A DNA stretch of 64,000 bases from CAZLCC01 sp964558365 (GCA_964558365.1 CAZLCC010000010.1:62001-126000), one strand, 5' to 3'; positions 42,292 to 51,530 are shown, counted from the stretch's first letter. Translations and numbers: made by a program. The notes: generated from the sequence alone by a model not told the origin.

Positions 42292-42945
42292 ATGTTTGGT
42301 CTTTTACTTATTGCAGCCCTAGGTTTATGGGTGCTTTTATATCAAAAATCAGTCAGCGAAGTTGAAGTAATCCCTGCGCGCATCGCGGAGCGTCTTGATA
42401 AGCTATGGCAAATTGCCAGCGAGAGCATTAACGAGCGCAAATATTTGCGTGCAGAAAAAGCACTTCTTACAATCCTTCGTGTTGACGAGCGAAACGCTAC
42501 GGCATATAATCGCCTCGGTATTTTATATGCTAAACAACGAGAATATGACGATTCTATTGAATGCTTTGAAATTGCACAAAGTTTGGAGCCAAGCGCAAGC
42601 AGCCTTCACAATATTGGGTTAATTTATTACGAAACAGGTAAATATGACAAAGCATCACTCGCTTTCGAACAAGCTATTGAAAAAGAAGGCGATCTTGCAA
42701 CTCGGCACATTGCCTATGCCAAAGTGCAAGAAAAGTTAGGGCATGATAAAAAGATGATTGAAGCGCTAGAGCGTGCAATAGAGTTAGAGCCAAACCCACA
42801 GAGTCTAAACATTCTGGCAGATGCGTATGAGCGCGTGGGTGAAGAAGAGCTAGCTCTTAAAATCCGCGAAAAACTTGCCCGAATTATCATTCCAGAAGGT
42901 ACTCCGAAACGCGTCAAGCAACCACCTCGCCGCGTTATAATGTAA
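42292..42945 (+). CDS. TPR-repeat protein with N-terminal membrane anchor
   Basis: A 217-residue protein with an N-terminal hydrophobic helix (residues 2-16) and about four tetratricopeptide repeats between residues 45 and 195 (YNRLGILYAKQREYDDSIECFE, then HNIGLIYYETGKYDKASLAFE). It probably scaffolds protein contacts at the cytoplasmic face of the membrane. The mRNA looks almost leaderless. A basic tail ends the protein. Confidence 0.8.
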   Translation: MFGLLLIAALGLWVLLYQKSVSEVEVIPARIAERLDKLWQIASESINERKYLRAEKALLTILRVDERNATAYNRLGILYAKQREYDDSIECFEIAQSLEPSASSLHNIGLIYYETGKYDKASLAFEQAIEKEGDLATRHIAYAKVQEKLGHDKKMIEALERAIELEPNPQSLNILADAYERVGEEELALKIREKLARIIIPEGTPKRVKQPPRRVIM

Positions 42946-43003
42946 AGAGCTTGAAAAGTAGCTATATAATCTGTTAAGATTAGCTGCGTACCTTAAGTGA
43001 TAT

Positions 43004-43080
43004 GCCGCCTTAGCTCAGTTGGTTAGAGCGACGGTTTTGTAAACCGTAGGTCGTCGGTTCGAATCCGACAGGCGGCTCCA
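43004..43080 (+). tRNA. tRNA-Thr (TGT)
   Basis: The 77-nt gene has encoded CCA. The acceptor GCCGCCT pairs with AGGCGGC. The anticodon stem ACGGT/ACCGT encloses TTTGTAA, giving TGT. Confidence 0.95.
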
Positions 43081-43091
43081 TTTTTATTTAC

Positions 43092-43177
43092 GCTGGGATA
43101 GTGAAGCGGTCAAACACGTCAGACTGTAAATCTGATGGCTTATGCCTTCGTAGGTTCGAATCCTACTCCCAGCACCA
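43092..43177 (+). tRNA. tRNA-Tyr (GTA)
   Basis: The 86-nt class II tRNA has encoded CCA. The acceptor GCTGGGA pairs with TCCCAGC. The anticodon stem TCAGA/TCTGA encloses CTGTAAA, giving GTA; a variable arm is present. Confidence 0.94.
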
Positions 43178-43182
43178 AAATA

Positions 43183-43208
43183 ACTCGCCTTAGGCGGGTT
43201 TTATTTTT
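43183..43208 (+). terminator. Terminator after tRNA-Tyr
   Basis: ACTCGCC (43183-43189) pairs with GGCGGGT (43193-43199), followed by TTTATTTTTT. Confidence 0.7.
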
Positions 43209-43737
43209 TAAACAATATAAAATCCGTATAGTTTTCTACGGTTTCAGTATTTCTTTTAATAATCTCAAGCCCGTAATCTTTAGCAGCAGATTCGCTGGCG
43301 ATGGCGACTTTTGCTTGATCGCCATTATTTGCGACGAATTCAGCCGCTGCTGCCGTGTCGTGATACTCATGAATGGTTGCGCCTAGTCCGTCTAAAAAGG
43401 TTTTGCTCGCAACAAGAGCAGGCGCTTGAGAATAAACGTCTGTGATATCCTCCAGCTTCGCTCCTTTTATTCCAAGTAGGTGAAGCTCAACACGTAGAGT
43501 TATCTTCTTTAAAACCGTAAAGTTAAACTTTTCTTGCAGTTCTTTTACCTCTAAAATATCGCCATATGCTGAGTTTTTAGTGGCAACAATGCCGTAGCCT
43601 GCTTGATCATTATTAACCGCCTCGAAAACATCTTTAAACGTATCGCAAAAAAGATGCTCGTCGATATTCTCGAGCATTTGTTTTGAGGCAATATAATGAA
43701 ATGAGTGCTTTGCACCCTGAATCGCAACTTTTGTCAT
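43201..43737 (-). CDS. Prephenate dehydratase-like protein lacking ACT domain and key residues
   Basis: A 178-residue single-domain protein with the type 2 periplasmic-binding-like fold of prephenate dehydratase. VAIQGAKHSFHYIASKQM matches the N-terminal G-x-x-GSFS region, DTAAAAEFV and VAIASESAAKDYGLEII match later motifs. The active-site Thr-Arg-Phe is Thr-Asp-Phe here (ENYTDF), and E-N-S is K-N-S. No ACT domain follows. No other aromatic pathway gene is in the window, so catalysis is doubtful. Its TATCAT -10 lies 8 bases before ATG and overlaps the divergent promoter. Confidence 0.72.
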   Translation of the reverse strand: MTKVAIQGAKHSFHYIASKQMLENIDEHLFCDTFKDVFEAVNNDQAGYGIVATKNSAYGDILEVKELQEKFNFTVLKKITLRVELHLLGIKGAKLEDITDVYSQAPALVASKTFLDGLGATIHEYHDTAAAAEFVANNGDQAKVAIASESAAKDYGLEIIKRNTETVENYTDFILFKK

Positions 43738-43745
43738 TAGTTAAT

Positions 43746-43755
43746 ATGATACAAT
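43746..43755. promoter_or_regulatory. Overlapping divergent -10 boxes
   Basis: ATGATA (43746-43751) reads TATCAT toward the dehydratase-like gene. TGATACAAT gives -10 TACAAT (43750-43755) toward the 43792 gene. Confidence 0.45.
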
Positions 43756-43791
43756 ATTTTTATACAAAACGGGTGGTTTTGGAGGGGAATT

Positions 43792-44595
43792 ATGAGTATA
43801 GACCAAGACGCGTTTAGAGCTGCCGTTCGTGAAGATATAGAGAAAGAGAAAAAGAAAAAACTTCAAGACGAAAGAATGACCGAGGTCTTAGAGCTTGAAG
43901 AGCGATTTGGTTTTAGCGCTGACGTTGCGGCTGAGATATATGGAAAAGAACTACTTGATGATAAAGAGGGTGCTTATATTCGTAAGAAATGGACAAGCTT
44001 TTTAGAAAAGGTGGCAGAGAATCCCGGTAAGACACTTATGTTAATGAGAGTGTATTCATCACCCAGTAACTATCATGGTGGGCCAGGAGACACTAGGCCA
44101 GATGATAAGGAAGTTGAGCTAGTATTGATTCCCAATTTTACCCTAGAGGACTTATCCTATAGGAGAGGAGCTGACAATAGTCAAGGGTTAGCAAATATAG
44201 CAATAACATCAGATAGAACGACACGATTAAGAACTGAAGTTAGAGCAAGGGGCGAAAAAAGTGCTGATTGTAATTTTATAATAGAGCCAGGACTGTTTAA
44301 TACAAGAAAAGAATCATCAGAAGTACTAGGAGAGGATTATCAGGACCTTCCGATTGCCGTTCAGTCAAGCGCCGAAGAGAATTGGAAAAGAGAAGTACCT
44401 ATTTTTGATCTTGCAGATGGTAATGTACACGTACTTTACGACCCTACCTCAGAAGATATGGATGAAGCTGCTTGTATCCATCCACATGGTAGAGGAGAGT
44501 TAGATAGCTTAGGGGTGGTGAGTTTATTCAATAGTCTTTCCCTTGACCTTAGTAGAATTGAGCTTGGAGAAAAACCAAAGTATTTTAAGGTTTAG
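43792..44595 (+). CDS. Orphan protein (267 aa)
   Basis: A 267-residue soluble protein that I do not recognise. The first 60 residues are charged and helical (DIEKEKKKKLQDERMTEVLELEERFGFSADVAAEIYG); the rest is mixed alpha/beta with no catalytic motif that I can name. Shine-Dalgarno GGAGGGG precedes ATG by six bases. It stands between the dehydratase-like gene and tRNA-Thr(GGT). Codon use resembles other AT-leaning accessory genes in this window. Confidence 0.55.
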   Translation: MSIDQDAFRAAVREDIEKEKKKKLQDERMTEVLELEERFGFSADVAAEIYGKELLDDKEGAYIRKKWTSFLEKVAENPGKTLMLMRVYSSPSNYHGGPGDTRPDDKEVELVLIPNFTLEDLSYRRGADNSQGLANIAITSDRTTRLRTEVRARGEKSADCNFIIEPGLFNTRKESSEVLGEDYQDLPIAVQSSAEENWKREVPIFDLADGNVHVLYDPTSEDMDEAACIHPHGRGELDSLGVVSLFNSLSLDLSRIELGEKPKYFKV

Positions 44596-44625
44596 CTTAT
44601 TTTTGCTACAATAGGCGAGTTGCAT

Positions 44626-44700
<75 letters not shown>

Positions 44701-44785
44701 TTTTAGTTAAAAAGCTAGCAAAAACAGTTTAGAAGTGCTATAATTACTTCAAATTGATTAATAATAATTGTAAATAGGAACAGAG

Positions 44786-44992
44786 ATGGCAAAGAAGAAT
44801 ACCAAGCGAAAATTGGTTGGACTTGTAAGCGACGATTCAAAGAATCGTACATATTACACAACGAAAAATACAATGAACACTCCTGAAAAATTGAGTCTTC
44901 GTAAGTATGACCCAAAGCTTCGTAAGCACGTTACGTACACAGAGACTAAGAAAAACCTTGGTCGAAATGAAGTGAAGGCTCGAAAAGGCTAA
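44786..44992 (+). CDS. rpmG: 50S ribosomal protein L33 (zinc-free)
   Basis: A 68-residue L33. [33 protein letters not shown] covers the family core. There are no Cys residues, so it is the zinc-independent form. The C-terminus extends about ten residues ([12 protein letters not shown]). Single gene after tRNA-Thr with a terminator behind. Confidence 0.9.
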   Translation: MAKKNTKRKLVGLVSDDSKNRTYYTTKNTMNTPEKLSLRKYDPKLRKHVTYTETKKNLGRNEVKARKG

Positions 44993-45013
44993 AGGTTACA
45001 TAAGTTATCACTT

Positions 45014-45043
45014 AAACCTCCGAAGACCGGAGGTTTTTATTTT
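45014..45043. terminator. Bidirectional terminator between rpmG and the GH15 gene
   Basis: AAACCTCCG (45014-45022) pairs with CGGAGGTTT (45028-45036), followed by TTATTTTT and preceded by A-rich DNA. Confidence 0.85.
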
Positions 45044-46980
45044 TCTGCTAATAAATCAAGGAGCGTACTAACAAACTCTGCTTGGCTCCAGGCAAGAGGC
45101 GCAACGGAAACACTTTCTCCTGTGAATGGATTGATTTGCTCTGAAAGAACACCAGTGTTCCACATGTGTTTCTGCGTCCAGTCTAATAACTCTTTTGCTT
45201 TATTTTCGCTGTCTGTTGCAATGTAATATTGGGCAAGCCATAGAGTGGTAACAAACCAAGGATTGCCCGGGATATTATTACTTACACGGTTATAGCCATC
45301 GTTTTCATGGCGCGCTAGCCCAAACCCACCTTCTGGAGGCATTGAGAGCGCCTGCTGAAGTGTTTTTACGGTATTTTCTAGGTCTTTACCCAGCGGCAGT
45401 AAACCAAACATGAAAGCGCCAAAAACAGCAGAACTATCTTGTGATGCATCGGTTTCAACAGAACCCTTCTTTATGCGCACACCCTTATAAGCAACGCCTT
45501 TATCTGTGTCTAGCAAATATTTATGTGCAGCAAGCGAGATATCATCGGCAGCAGCTCGCCACCTTACGGCGCTATCTTCATCTTTTGAAGCCTCTGCCAT
45601 ATGCGTTGCTGCAAGCAAAGCTGCATGTACGGTTGCGGTTGTATATGTTGACGTCAAGAATACCTCTTCCCATAAGTCATAGCTTGGCTTTGGTAGATCT
45701 GTTGCTTCATCGACATAACTAGCTAAGAAGTTTGCCATTGGCTTAATGAATGAAGGATAGAAGTCTCTCAGTAGCTTTTCATCTTTATGCAGGGCGTAAT
45801 ATTGCGCAAAAACAAATAACACAGTGGCGGTTTCATCTTCTTGAATTGGCGGTGCCGCAACGCCGTCTTGTACATATGGATGCCAGCTCGAGCCAAGCGC
45901 ACCATCTGCTTGATATTTGTGCATCAAATAACCATTGGCGTGCAAGCCTCGACGACAAAATTCAAAGAAACGAAGTGGCTCTTCTTTATAGCCAAGCCGA
46001 ATAAGTGGCCAAATGACATAGGCACCATCTCGTGGCCAGCTATAAGCATAGGCATCGCGTGCATAATTAAGCATGGTTGTGTCTGTGCTTGCAATGATTG
46101 CGCCTCGGTTATCCATGTGTGCTTTCATAATAAGTAAGCTGCGAATAAAGTTTTTGCGATATTTTTCTTCAATCTGAGGAGTAAATTCTTGCACAGGCTT
46201 TAACCACACTCGCCACCACTTGTGCGTAATAAGAATACGGTGCAGCACGCTTTCTTCTCTAATACGTTTATCAATAACAAGCGCTTCGCGTGGTGTTTTG
46301 CCAACAGCAACCCAATAGCTAACACGTGAAGAGGTAAACGCGCCAATTTTTAGGTTAAAGCCAATAGTTGAGTCTACTCGACCGTGCTCAACGTTATTGC
46401 TGCTTAAAATACCGTCTTCGGCGTCGGCAAAAGTGCCAGATCGTCCTTCAATACCAAAAAGACCAACGGTATACTGATCAAACGAAGTGCTGTTGTCGCT
46501 TGAAATGCCACCGACCAAAAATGCCCTGTGGCCTCTATAATGAAGGATTGCGTCACTATCAGGAAGATATTGAACAGTGTCGCTGTTGCTGGCGATATCG
46601 CTAATATCAAACACTTGATGCATGAATAGCTTTACTTCACGCTCGCGGTTTTCTTGATTTACCACATGGATATTACGAAGAAAAGCAGCTTGATAAGAAT
46701 CGACTGCATCGTCAAATTCTAACAAGATATTTAATTGTGCGTTATGCGCGCGAGTGTAGCCAATCAAAGAATCATGAGGATAGTCGAAGCTAATATCCCA
46801 GCTTCCGTCATCTATCCAGCTAAATTGCCCTTCAACCCAAACGCCAATTTTGTGTCGCAAAGACTTTCCGGCGGCGTGGTTTTCTTGCCCAACATAGGGG
46901 TAGTAAAAATCGTGAACTTCACCAAACTTATTGATGCCAACGTGTAGTTCGCCATTACTTAATACAATTGGTCTAGCCAT
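45037..46980 (-). CDS. GH15 glucoamylase-like glycoside hydrolase
   Basis: A 647-residue enzyme with an N-terminal beta-sandwich (about 1-250) and a C-terminal (alpha/alpha)6 GH15 barrel. DAYAYSWPRDGAYVIWPLIRLGY and PSYDLWEEVFLTS contain the conserved barrel residues and the probable general acid Glu. By family it releases glucose from alpha-1,4 glucans or trehalose-type sugars. I chose the ATG at 46980 because GGAGG lies eight bases upstream; it overlaps the GH57 stop by 8 bases. There is no signal peptide, so the substrate is intracellular. Confidence 0.92.
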   Translation of the reverse strand: MARPIVLSNGELHVGINKFGEVHDFYYPYVGQENHAAGKSLRHKIGVWVEGQFSWIDDGSWDISFDYPHDSLIGYTRAHNAQLNILLEFDDAVDSYQAAFLRNIHVVNQENREREVKLFMHQVFDISDIASNSDTVQYLPDSDAILHYRGHRAFLVGGISSDNSTSFDQYTVGLFGIEGRSGTFADAEDGILSSNNVEHGRVDSTIGFNLKIGAFTSSRVSYWVAVGKTPREALVIDKRIREESVLHRILITHKWWRVWLKPVQEFTPQIEEKYRKNFIRSLLIMKAHMDNRGAIIASTDTTMLNYARDAYAYSWPRDGAYVIWPLIRLGYKEEPLRFFEFCRRGLHANGYLMHKYQADGALGSSWHPYVQDGVAAPPIQEDETATVLFVFAQYYALHKDEKLLRDFYPSFIKPMANFLASYVDEATDLPKPSYDLWEEVFLTSTYTTATVHAALLAATHMAEASKDEDSAVRWRAAADDISLAAHKYLLDTDKGVAYKGVRIKKGSVETDASQDSSAVFGAFMFGLLPLGKDLENTVKTLQQALSMPPEGGFGLARHENDGYNRVSNNIPGNPWFVTTLWLAQYYIATDSENKAKELLDWTQKHMWNTGVLSEQINPFTGESVSVAPLAWSQAEFVSTLLDLLAEK

Positions 46981-48214
46981 GAATCCATCCTCCACGTTGA
47001 TGTTCCATAACACGCCATCGAATATCACGAACTGCGTTCATGTAATAAAGAAATGCATCATAAGGAGAAGAGTAGGGACTAAAATAAGCGTGCACATCGC
47101 CGTCGTTAAACCATTTGGTGCACATATAATACACATGGTCTGAGGTTTGCAGTTTGCGCCAGTCGGCAATTAAGCCATCGTCCTTTGTATTTAAAACACC
47201 TTCTTCAAGCGCATAAAGGTGTCGCATAGCTTCTTGCTGCATACCATTGCCAAGCCATGCTGTAAGATCGCGTTCGGTGTCTGCCCATGTGATAGTGTTC
47301 GGCGCATCAATTTCATCTACGGGTTGGAATTTATCAACGACATCACTTAGCGTATAGAATGTATTCCCTTTACGCGAAAGCCATTTTTCTGGCAAGTGCT
47401 TAAAAAACTCAAAAATACCGATATCTTTCCATTGATGTTCGCCAAATGTTTCGTAGTCCATAAACAGATTAACAATCGGTTGTTTTTCAGTTGCAGCGTT
47501 AAGCCAGTGCGCATATTTGTTTGCATCAAGCGGCCACTCAGACCAGTTTTTGTCTGAAAAGCGAAAAGCAAGATCATCACTTAGTTTATAATTCTTAGTA
47601 AGTAAACTAATATTTTTCGTGCCAGCAGGGCGATAGACAAAGTTAGGACTACGCCAGCCTAGCACCGGATCCCAACCCTCAGCCAAAATTGCTTTAAAAC
47701 CGGCTCGTTCTGCCCATTTAGCAAGATTATTGTTGTAAGCAAGCTCGGTATTTCTAAATACTCTTGGTGCAGCACCTAGTGTTTCTTGCACTTTTTTATA
47801 ATGTGCTTCAACTTGTTTATTAAATTCGTTCTGGCTATAAAAGAACGCCAAGCTGTGGTAATACGTTTCAGAGACAATCTCAACTCGGCCAGTTTTAACC
47901 AGCGCTCGAAAATCATCCAGCACATCTTGTCCCCACATTTCGCACTGCTCAATAAGCGTTCCGGTAATACTTAAACTTACTTTAAATTCAGGGTGCTTTT
48001 TTAGAAGTTCTAGCAAAAGTTTGTTTGTTGGGCGATATGATTTGTCGGCAACTTTATTGAAGATATGACGGTTATTGCTTTCAGAATGTTGGTTTTGATC
48101 GTTAAAATAATCGTGATGCACTGAAGTGTCGAACACACTATATGGCCGTACACGATATGGCTGATGTGCATGAAGATAAAGAACAACGCCACGTTCCTGG
48201 TTTATATCGTTCAT
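46973..48214 (-). CDS. GH57 family alpha-amylase/glucanotransferase
   Basis: A 413-residue GH57 (beta/alpha)7 enzyme. VVLYLHAHQPYRVRPYS is the N-terminal H-x-HQP motif. RNTELAYNN carries the nucleophile Glu and LFMDYETFGEHQW the acid/base Asp. It is in the middle of an overlapping three-gene unit: its start overlaps the GT4 stop (ATGA) and its end overlaps GH15. The role is probably debranching or transfer on an internal alpha-glucan. Confidence 0.93.
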   Translation of the reverse strand: MNDINQERGVVLYLHAHQPYRVRPYSVFDTSVHHDYFNDQNQHSESNNRHIFNKVADKSYRPTNKLLLELLKKHPEFKVSLSITGTLIEQCEMWGQDVLDDFRALVKTGRVEIVSETYYHSLAFFYSQNEFNKQVEAHYKKVQETLGAAPRVFRNTELAYNNNLAKWAERAGFKAILAEGWDPVLGWRSPNFVYRPAGTKNISLLTKNYKLSDDLAFRFSDKNWSEWPLDANKYAHWLNAATEKQPIVNLFMDYETFGEHQWKDIGIFEFFKHLPEKWLSRKGNTFYTLSDVVDKFQPVDEIDAPNTITWADTERDLTAWLGNGMQQEAMRHLYALEEGVLNTKDDGLIADWRKLQTSDHVYYMCTKWFNDGDVHAYFSPYSSPYDAFLYYMNAVRDIRWRVMEHQRGGWIHG

Positions 48215-49422
48215 GCCGCTGCCCCAATCATTTTCTGATACACCTTCATGCAGTTCTGCGCTACATCATTCCAGGAAATTCGAGCATATTCACGGGCAAC
48301 GTTTTGCTTTAGTTCACTAGCAAGAGCAGGGGACGCAGCAATGTTAATCAACTCATCTGCTAAACGATCAACATCCCAATAATCAAAACGGAAGACGCTA
48401 TGTAAGACTTCACCAACGCCAGATTGTTGGCTGATAATTACCGCTGTGTCGTGTGCCGCTGCTTCTAGCGCCGTTAAACCAAACGGTTCACTGACAGAAT
48501 TCATAACAAATACATCCGCAATATTATAGGCGTCGCGCCATCTTTGCCCGCGCACAAATCCAGTGAAGAATACTTTATCGGCAATACCCAGATCGGCAGA
48601 AAGTTCTAATAACTCGTCTCTTAGCTCGCCGTCACCAACAATAAGAAAAAGTAATTTATCATATTTTTTGCTAGCGCGCGCGGCTGCTCGGACAAAATAG
48701 CTAAAGCCTTTTTGCACTGTTAAGCGACCAATAGATGCCACAACAGTGTAGCCTTCGCTCTTCATAGACTCTAAATATGCATATGTGCTTGTGTCGTAAA
48801 CATGTGGTTGCAGGGAAGAAGTGTCGAGGCTATTATGCACCACTTCTATTTTCTCCTCAGGAATGCCGTAATGCTTCATAATGAGGCTTTTGGTCATATT
48901 GCTCACCGCAATAATTCGATCTGCCATCAAAAGACCATGCTGTTCAATTTCATGCACAACTGGGTTGCCATATAACTCACCAGAACGATCAAACTCTGTT
49001 GCATGAACGTGTGCCACCAAAGGAACCCCGGCAATCTGCTTGGCGTGCATTCCGGCTTCAAGCGTAAGCCAATCATGGGCATGAATGACTTCTGGTCGTT
49101 TCTCTTCTATTAATTGAGCGACAAATTCTTTATAGTGCTGTTGCACAGCACGGAGATCTTTTAGGTCGTGTTTGCAGTGCTTATCTTTGCAGCTACATTT
49201 TGAACCTTCATAGGCGCCAAGCCCATAACGCTCCAGCGGCTCTAGCTTAGTTGCTGAATGAATTTCCATAAAATCAACAGCTTCATGCTCGGCTTCATAG
49301 GGGAGCACAAAATCAATTGACGCACCTTCTTGCGCCAGAGCCTTCGACATGTGATAGCACGCTACTCCTAGGCCACCACTGTTGTGCGGAGGAAGCTCCC
49401 ACCCGAGCATTAATATTCTCAT
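48211..49422 (-). CDS. GT4 glycosyltransferase (glycogen synthase-like)
   Basis: A 403-residue GT-B fold transferase. SGGLGVACYHMSKAL forms the N-terminal acceptor and nucleotide loop, ASIGRLTVQKGFSYFVRAA begins the second Rossmann domain, and EPFGLTALEAA is the E-x7-E donor motif. An unusual insertion near residues 74-86 has CSCKDKHCKHD, a possible metal-binding cluster. It heads the operon with GH57 and GH15, so I infer synthesis of an alpha-glucan that the partners trim. Confidence 0.88.
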   Translation of the reverse strand: MRILMLGWELPPHNSGGLGVACYHMSKALAQEGASIDFVLPYEAEHEAVDFMEIHSATKLEPLERYGLGAYEGSKCSCKDKHCKHDLKDLRAVQQHYKEFVAQLIEEKRPEVIHAHDWLTLEAGMHAKQIAGVPLVAHVHATEFDRSGELYGNPVVHEIEQHGLLMADRIIAVSNMTKSLIMKHYGIPEEKIEVVHNSLDTSSLQPHVYDTSTYAYLESMKSEGYTVVASIGRLTVQKGFSYFVRAAARASKKYDKLLFLIVGDGELRDELLELSADLGIADKVFFTGFVRGQRWRDAYNIADVFVMNSVSEPFGLTALEAAAHDTAVIISQQSGVGEVLHSVFRFDYWDVDRLADELINIAASPALASELKQNVAREYARISWNDVAQNCMKVYQKMIGAAA

Positions 49423-49525
49423 ATCGTTTTCTTTTTGCTATGCAAACGCTAGCCCAAATATCTCCCTTTTACTTACCTTCAAGTATACCGATTTTACAGA
49501 GTAATGACAATGCTTATGCTAGGCT

Positions 49526-50686
49526 TTATAACTCTTCGCGAACATGATATTCACGCCATGCACGCCATGCTTTGGGAAAGGGTAAGAAGTTGCAATAATT
49601 ATATAGCTCAGCAGCGCGACGGACCCATGCGCCAAGTCGCCCTGTAATGCGCCAATTTCGCCCCTGAATAATCGCCCAAGATTCACCAACCGGCACGGTA
49701 ATAATTGGCTTTCGCAGCGGCGCGTGACTCTTTAGTTCTTTTGAATGAAGAATGCGCTTAAAATGACGCGCAATAAACTTTGCGTCTCTTAAGGCGGTTA
49801 AGGCAACGCCGCAATATTTTGTTGCTGCGTTATCGCCAATAACATAGACATGACCAAGTGCGCGCATATGTTCGTCAACAACCACTTTGCCGTTTGGTGC
49901 AAATGCAAAGAATTTTTTATGCTTTTTAAAGAAAGGATGGTTCGTAACACCAGATGTCCATACTACGGTGTGCGTTGGAATCTTTTTGCCATTTGCCTCG
50001 ATGCCGTCGCTAGTCTGAGATTCCACCTTTTGACCAGTCATAACTTTTACGCCTAAATTACGAAGTTGGTTAGCAACTTTTTTACTTGCGGCTTTTGGCA
50101 TCATCGGTAATACGCGCGGACTTGCTTCAATCAAACTTACGCTCACGTCCGCTTTTTTATGTGCATATTTTGCGGCAATATCATCAAGATAGGTTTTCAT
50201 TGCAGCAGCTAATTCAACACCTGTTGGGCCAGCACCCACTACTACATAGTTCTTGTCGATCTCACCGTCAACTACCAGGTTGTCATAAATATGACTCTTA
50301 AATCTTTGCACTTCAGGAAGTGTTTTAATTCCATAGCAATGCTGTTCTAGGCCATCGATATTAAAGTATGTTGTCACCACCCCCAGCGCAAGAATGAGCA
50401 TGTCATATTCATAATTTTTATGTTTACCGCCAACCGTCTGTCTTGCAGGGTCAAATTTTATAATCTCATCTTTTATAATCTCTACGTTTTTGCGCCCAGC
50501 AAAAATCTCAGAAAGTTTAATAACAGACTCTTTAGTGCTTCGACCAGTAGCAGTGGCGTACAGCGTTGCGTGATGCAAAAAATAGTCTTGGTCAGAAATG
50601 AGCGTAATCTTAAATCCTTTATCTTTGCTCAGCTCTAAGGCACTTTTTATGCCAGCAAATCCGCCCCCAACAATCACTACGTGCAT
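49526..50686 (-). CDS. ndh: Type II NADH dehydrogenase (NDH-2 family)
   Basis: A 386-residue FAD/NAD(P) oxidoreductase. VVIVGGGFAGIKSALEL at residue 3 binds FAD, VVVGAGPTGVELAAAMK near 160 binds NADH, and GHVYVIGDNAA is the second FAD motif. NDH-2 passes electrons from NADH to quinone at the membrane without pumping. The C-terminal amphipathic WRAWREYH segment could attach it to the membrane. No quinone oxidase is in the window. Confidence 0.88.
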   Translation of the reverse strand: MHVVIVGGGFAGIKSALELSKDKGFKITLISDQDYFLHHATLYATATGRSTKESVIKLSEIFAGRKNVEIIKDEIIKFDPARQTVGGKHKNYEYDMLILALGVVTTYFNIDGLEQHCYGIKTLPEVQRFKSHIYDNLVVDGEIDKNYVVVGAGPTGVELAAAMKTYLDDIAAKYAHKKADVSVSLIEASPRVLPMMPKAASKKVANQLRNLGVKVMTGQKVESQTSDGIEANGKKIPTHTVVWTSGVTNHPFFKKHKKFFAFAPNGKVVVDEHMRALGHVYVIGDNAATKYCGVALTALRDAKFIARHFKRILHSKELKSHAPLRKPIITVPVGESWAIIQGRNWRITGRLGAWVRRAAELYNYCNFLPFPKAWRAWREYHVREEL

Positions 50687-50834
50687 ATTTTATCCCTTTT
50701 TATCTTTGTCATTGTTTCCTAAATATTTAATACCAAAAGAGTATATTTGACAAATACTCCATCAATCTTCAAAATATAAAGTAGTTATGAGTGCAAAAAG
50801 TTTCAACATTGATTTTAAGCTCCTCAGCCTTAAA

Positions 50835-50922
50835 GGGCTGTGTCTTAGCAATGGTTGAGACAACGTAAGATAAAACGTCTGCACACAGCCCAAAATAAAA
50901 GTCTCAACCGAGACTTATTTTA
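50835..50922 (+). promoter_or_regulatory. Terminator/anti-terminator leader of the 50945 gene
   Basis: GGGCTGTGT (50835-50843) pairs perfectly with ACACAGCCC (50883-50891). GGTTGAGAC (50853-50861), in its loop, is complementary over 9 bases to GTCTCAACC (50901-50909). The latter also forms the terminator AGTCTC-AACC-GAGACT plus TTATTTTATT (50900-50924). The two states exclude each other. AAAGGAG and the GTG start follow. Confidence 0.65.
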
Positions 50923-50944
50923 TTAACAAAGGAGAAGCAAAACC

Positions 50945-51346
50945 GTGAATAAATATCGATTTGAACGAGATAAACGACAGTCTCCAGAAGATTTTCGTAA
51001 CGCAGATGGCCACTTATATTCTTTTAGTGGTATAGAGGCCAGAGTTGACGAAGAGGGAGTTGATTATACTGTTTTAAAATATATCCGCTCAAATGTTCCT
51101 AATGATGTTGAAGATTTTATTCATGATTTTATTGCCAATGAACCAAGTGGAGCGATAGAGGGCTTAAGAGAGGCTCGGCGTACCAATAACGAAACTAGGC
51201 TTTCAAAAGATGTTAAGCGAGCCCTTACGCATCGTGCCATTAAGCTTTCTATAGAGGTTGGATCAGATAATCCATTTTCTCAGGCAGTTGCTTCTCTACA
51301 CGAGGAGAACGCAAATGAAATCAGAAGTAATACAAGCCAAGTTTGA
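50945..51346 (+). CDS. Orphan protein (133 aa) behind an attenuator
   Basis: A 133-residue hydrophilic, largely helical protein I do not recognise. The start is GTG after AAAGGAGAAG. Its 3' end overlaps the next small gene by 32 bases, so the pair is translationally coupled. Expression is likely controlled by the terminator/anti-terminator leader just upstream. No membrane segment or catalytic motif is seen. Confidence 0.55.
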   Translation: MNKYRFERDKRQSPEDFRNADGHLYSFSGIEARVDEEGVDYTVLKYIRSNVPNDVEDFIHDFIANEPSGAIEGLREARRTNNETRLSKDVKRALTHRAIKLSIEVGSDNPFSQAVASLHEENANEIRSNTSQV

Positions 51347-51530
51347 AGACCAAGAGCAAGAAAGAGGGCGGAATAAAGTAAAAAGGCCACTAGGAGAAAG
51401 CGCAATGCAAAATGCATTGCTAGTGCAGCCAAATCAATCTAAAGTTAACCTTGTGCCCGATAACGGAGAATACAGCGCCGATACTGCAAAACCTATACGG
51501 CCTTTAGTTATCCCAAATTACCCTGCCTAA
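51315..51530 (+). CDS. Small orphan protein (71 aa), overlapping its upstream partner
   Basis: A 71-residue hydrophilic, proline-ending protein. I chose the ATG at 51315 because GGAG lies seven bases upstream within the preceding gene; the longer frame from 51258 has no ribosome site. No recognised family. It ends 3 bases before the convergent PH-like gene. Tight coupling with 50945 suggests a two-component small system; any functional class is speculation. Confidence 0.5.
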   Translation: MKSEVIQAKFEDQEQERGRNKVKRPLGESAMQNALLVQPNQSKVNLVPDNGEYSADTAKPIRPLVIPNYPA

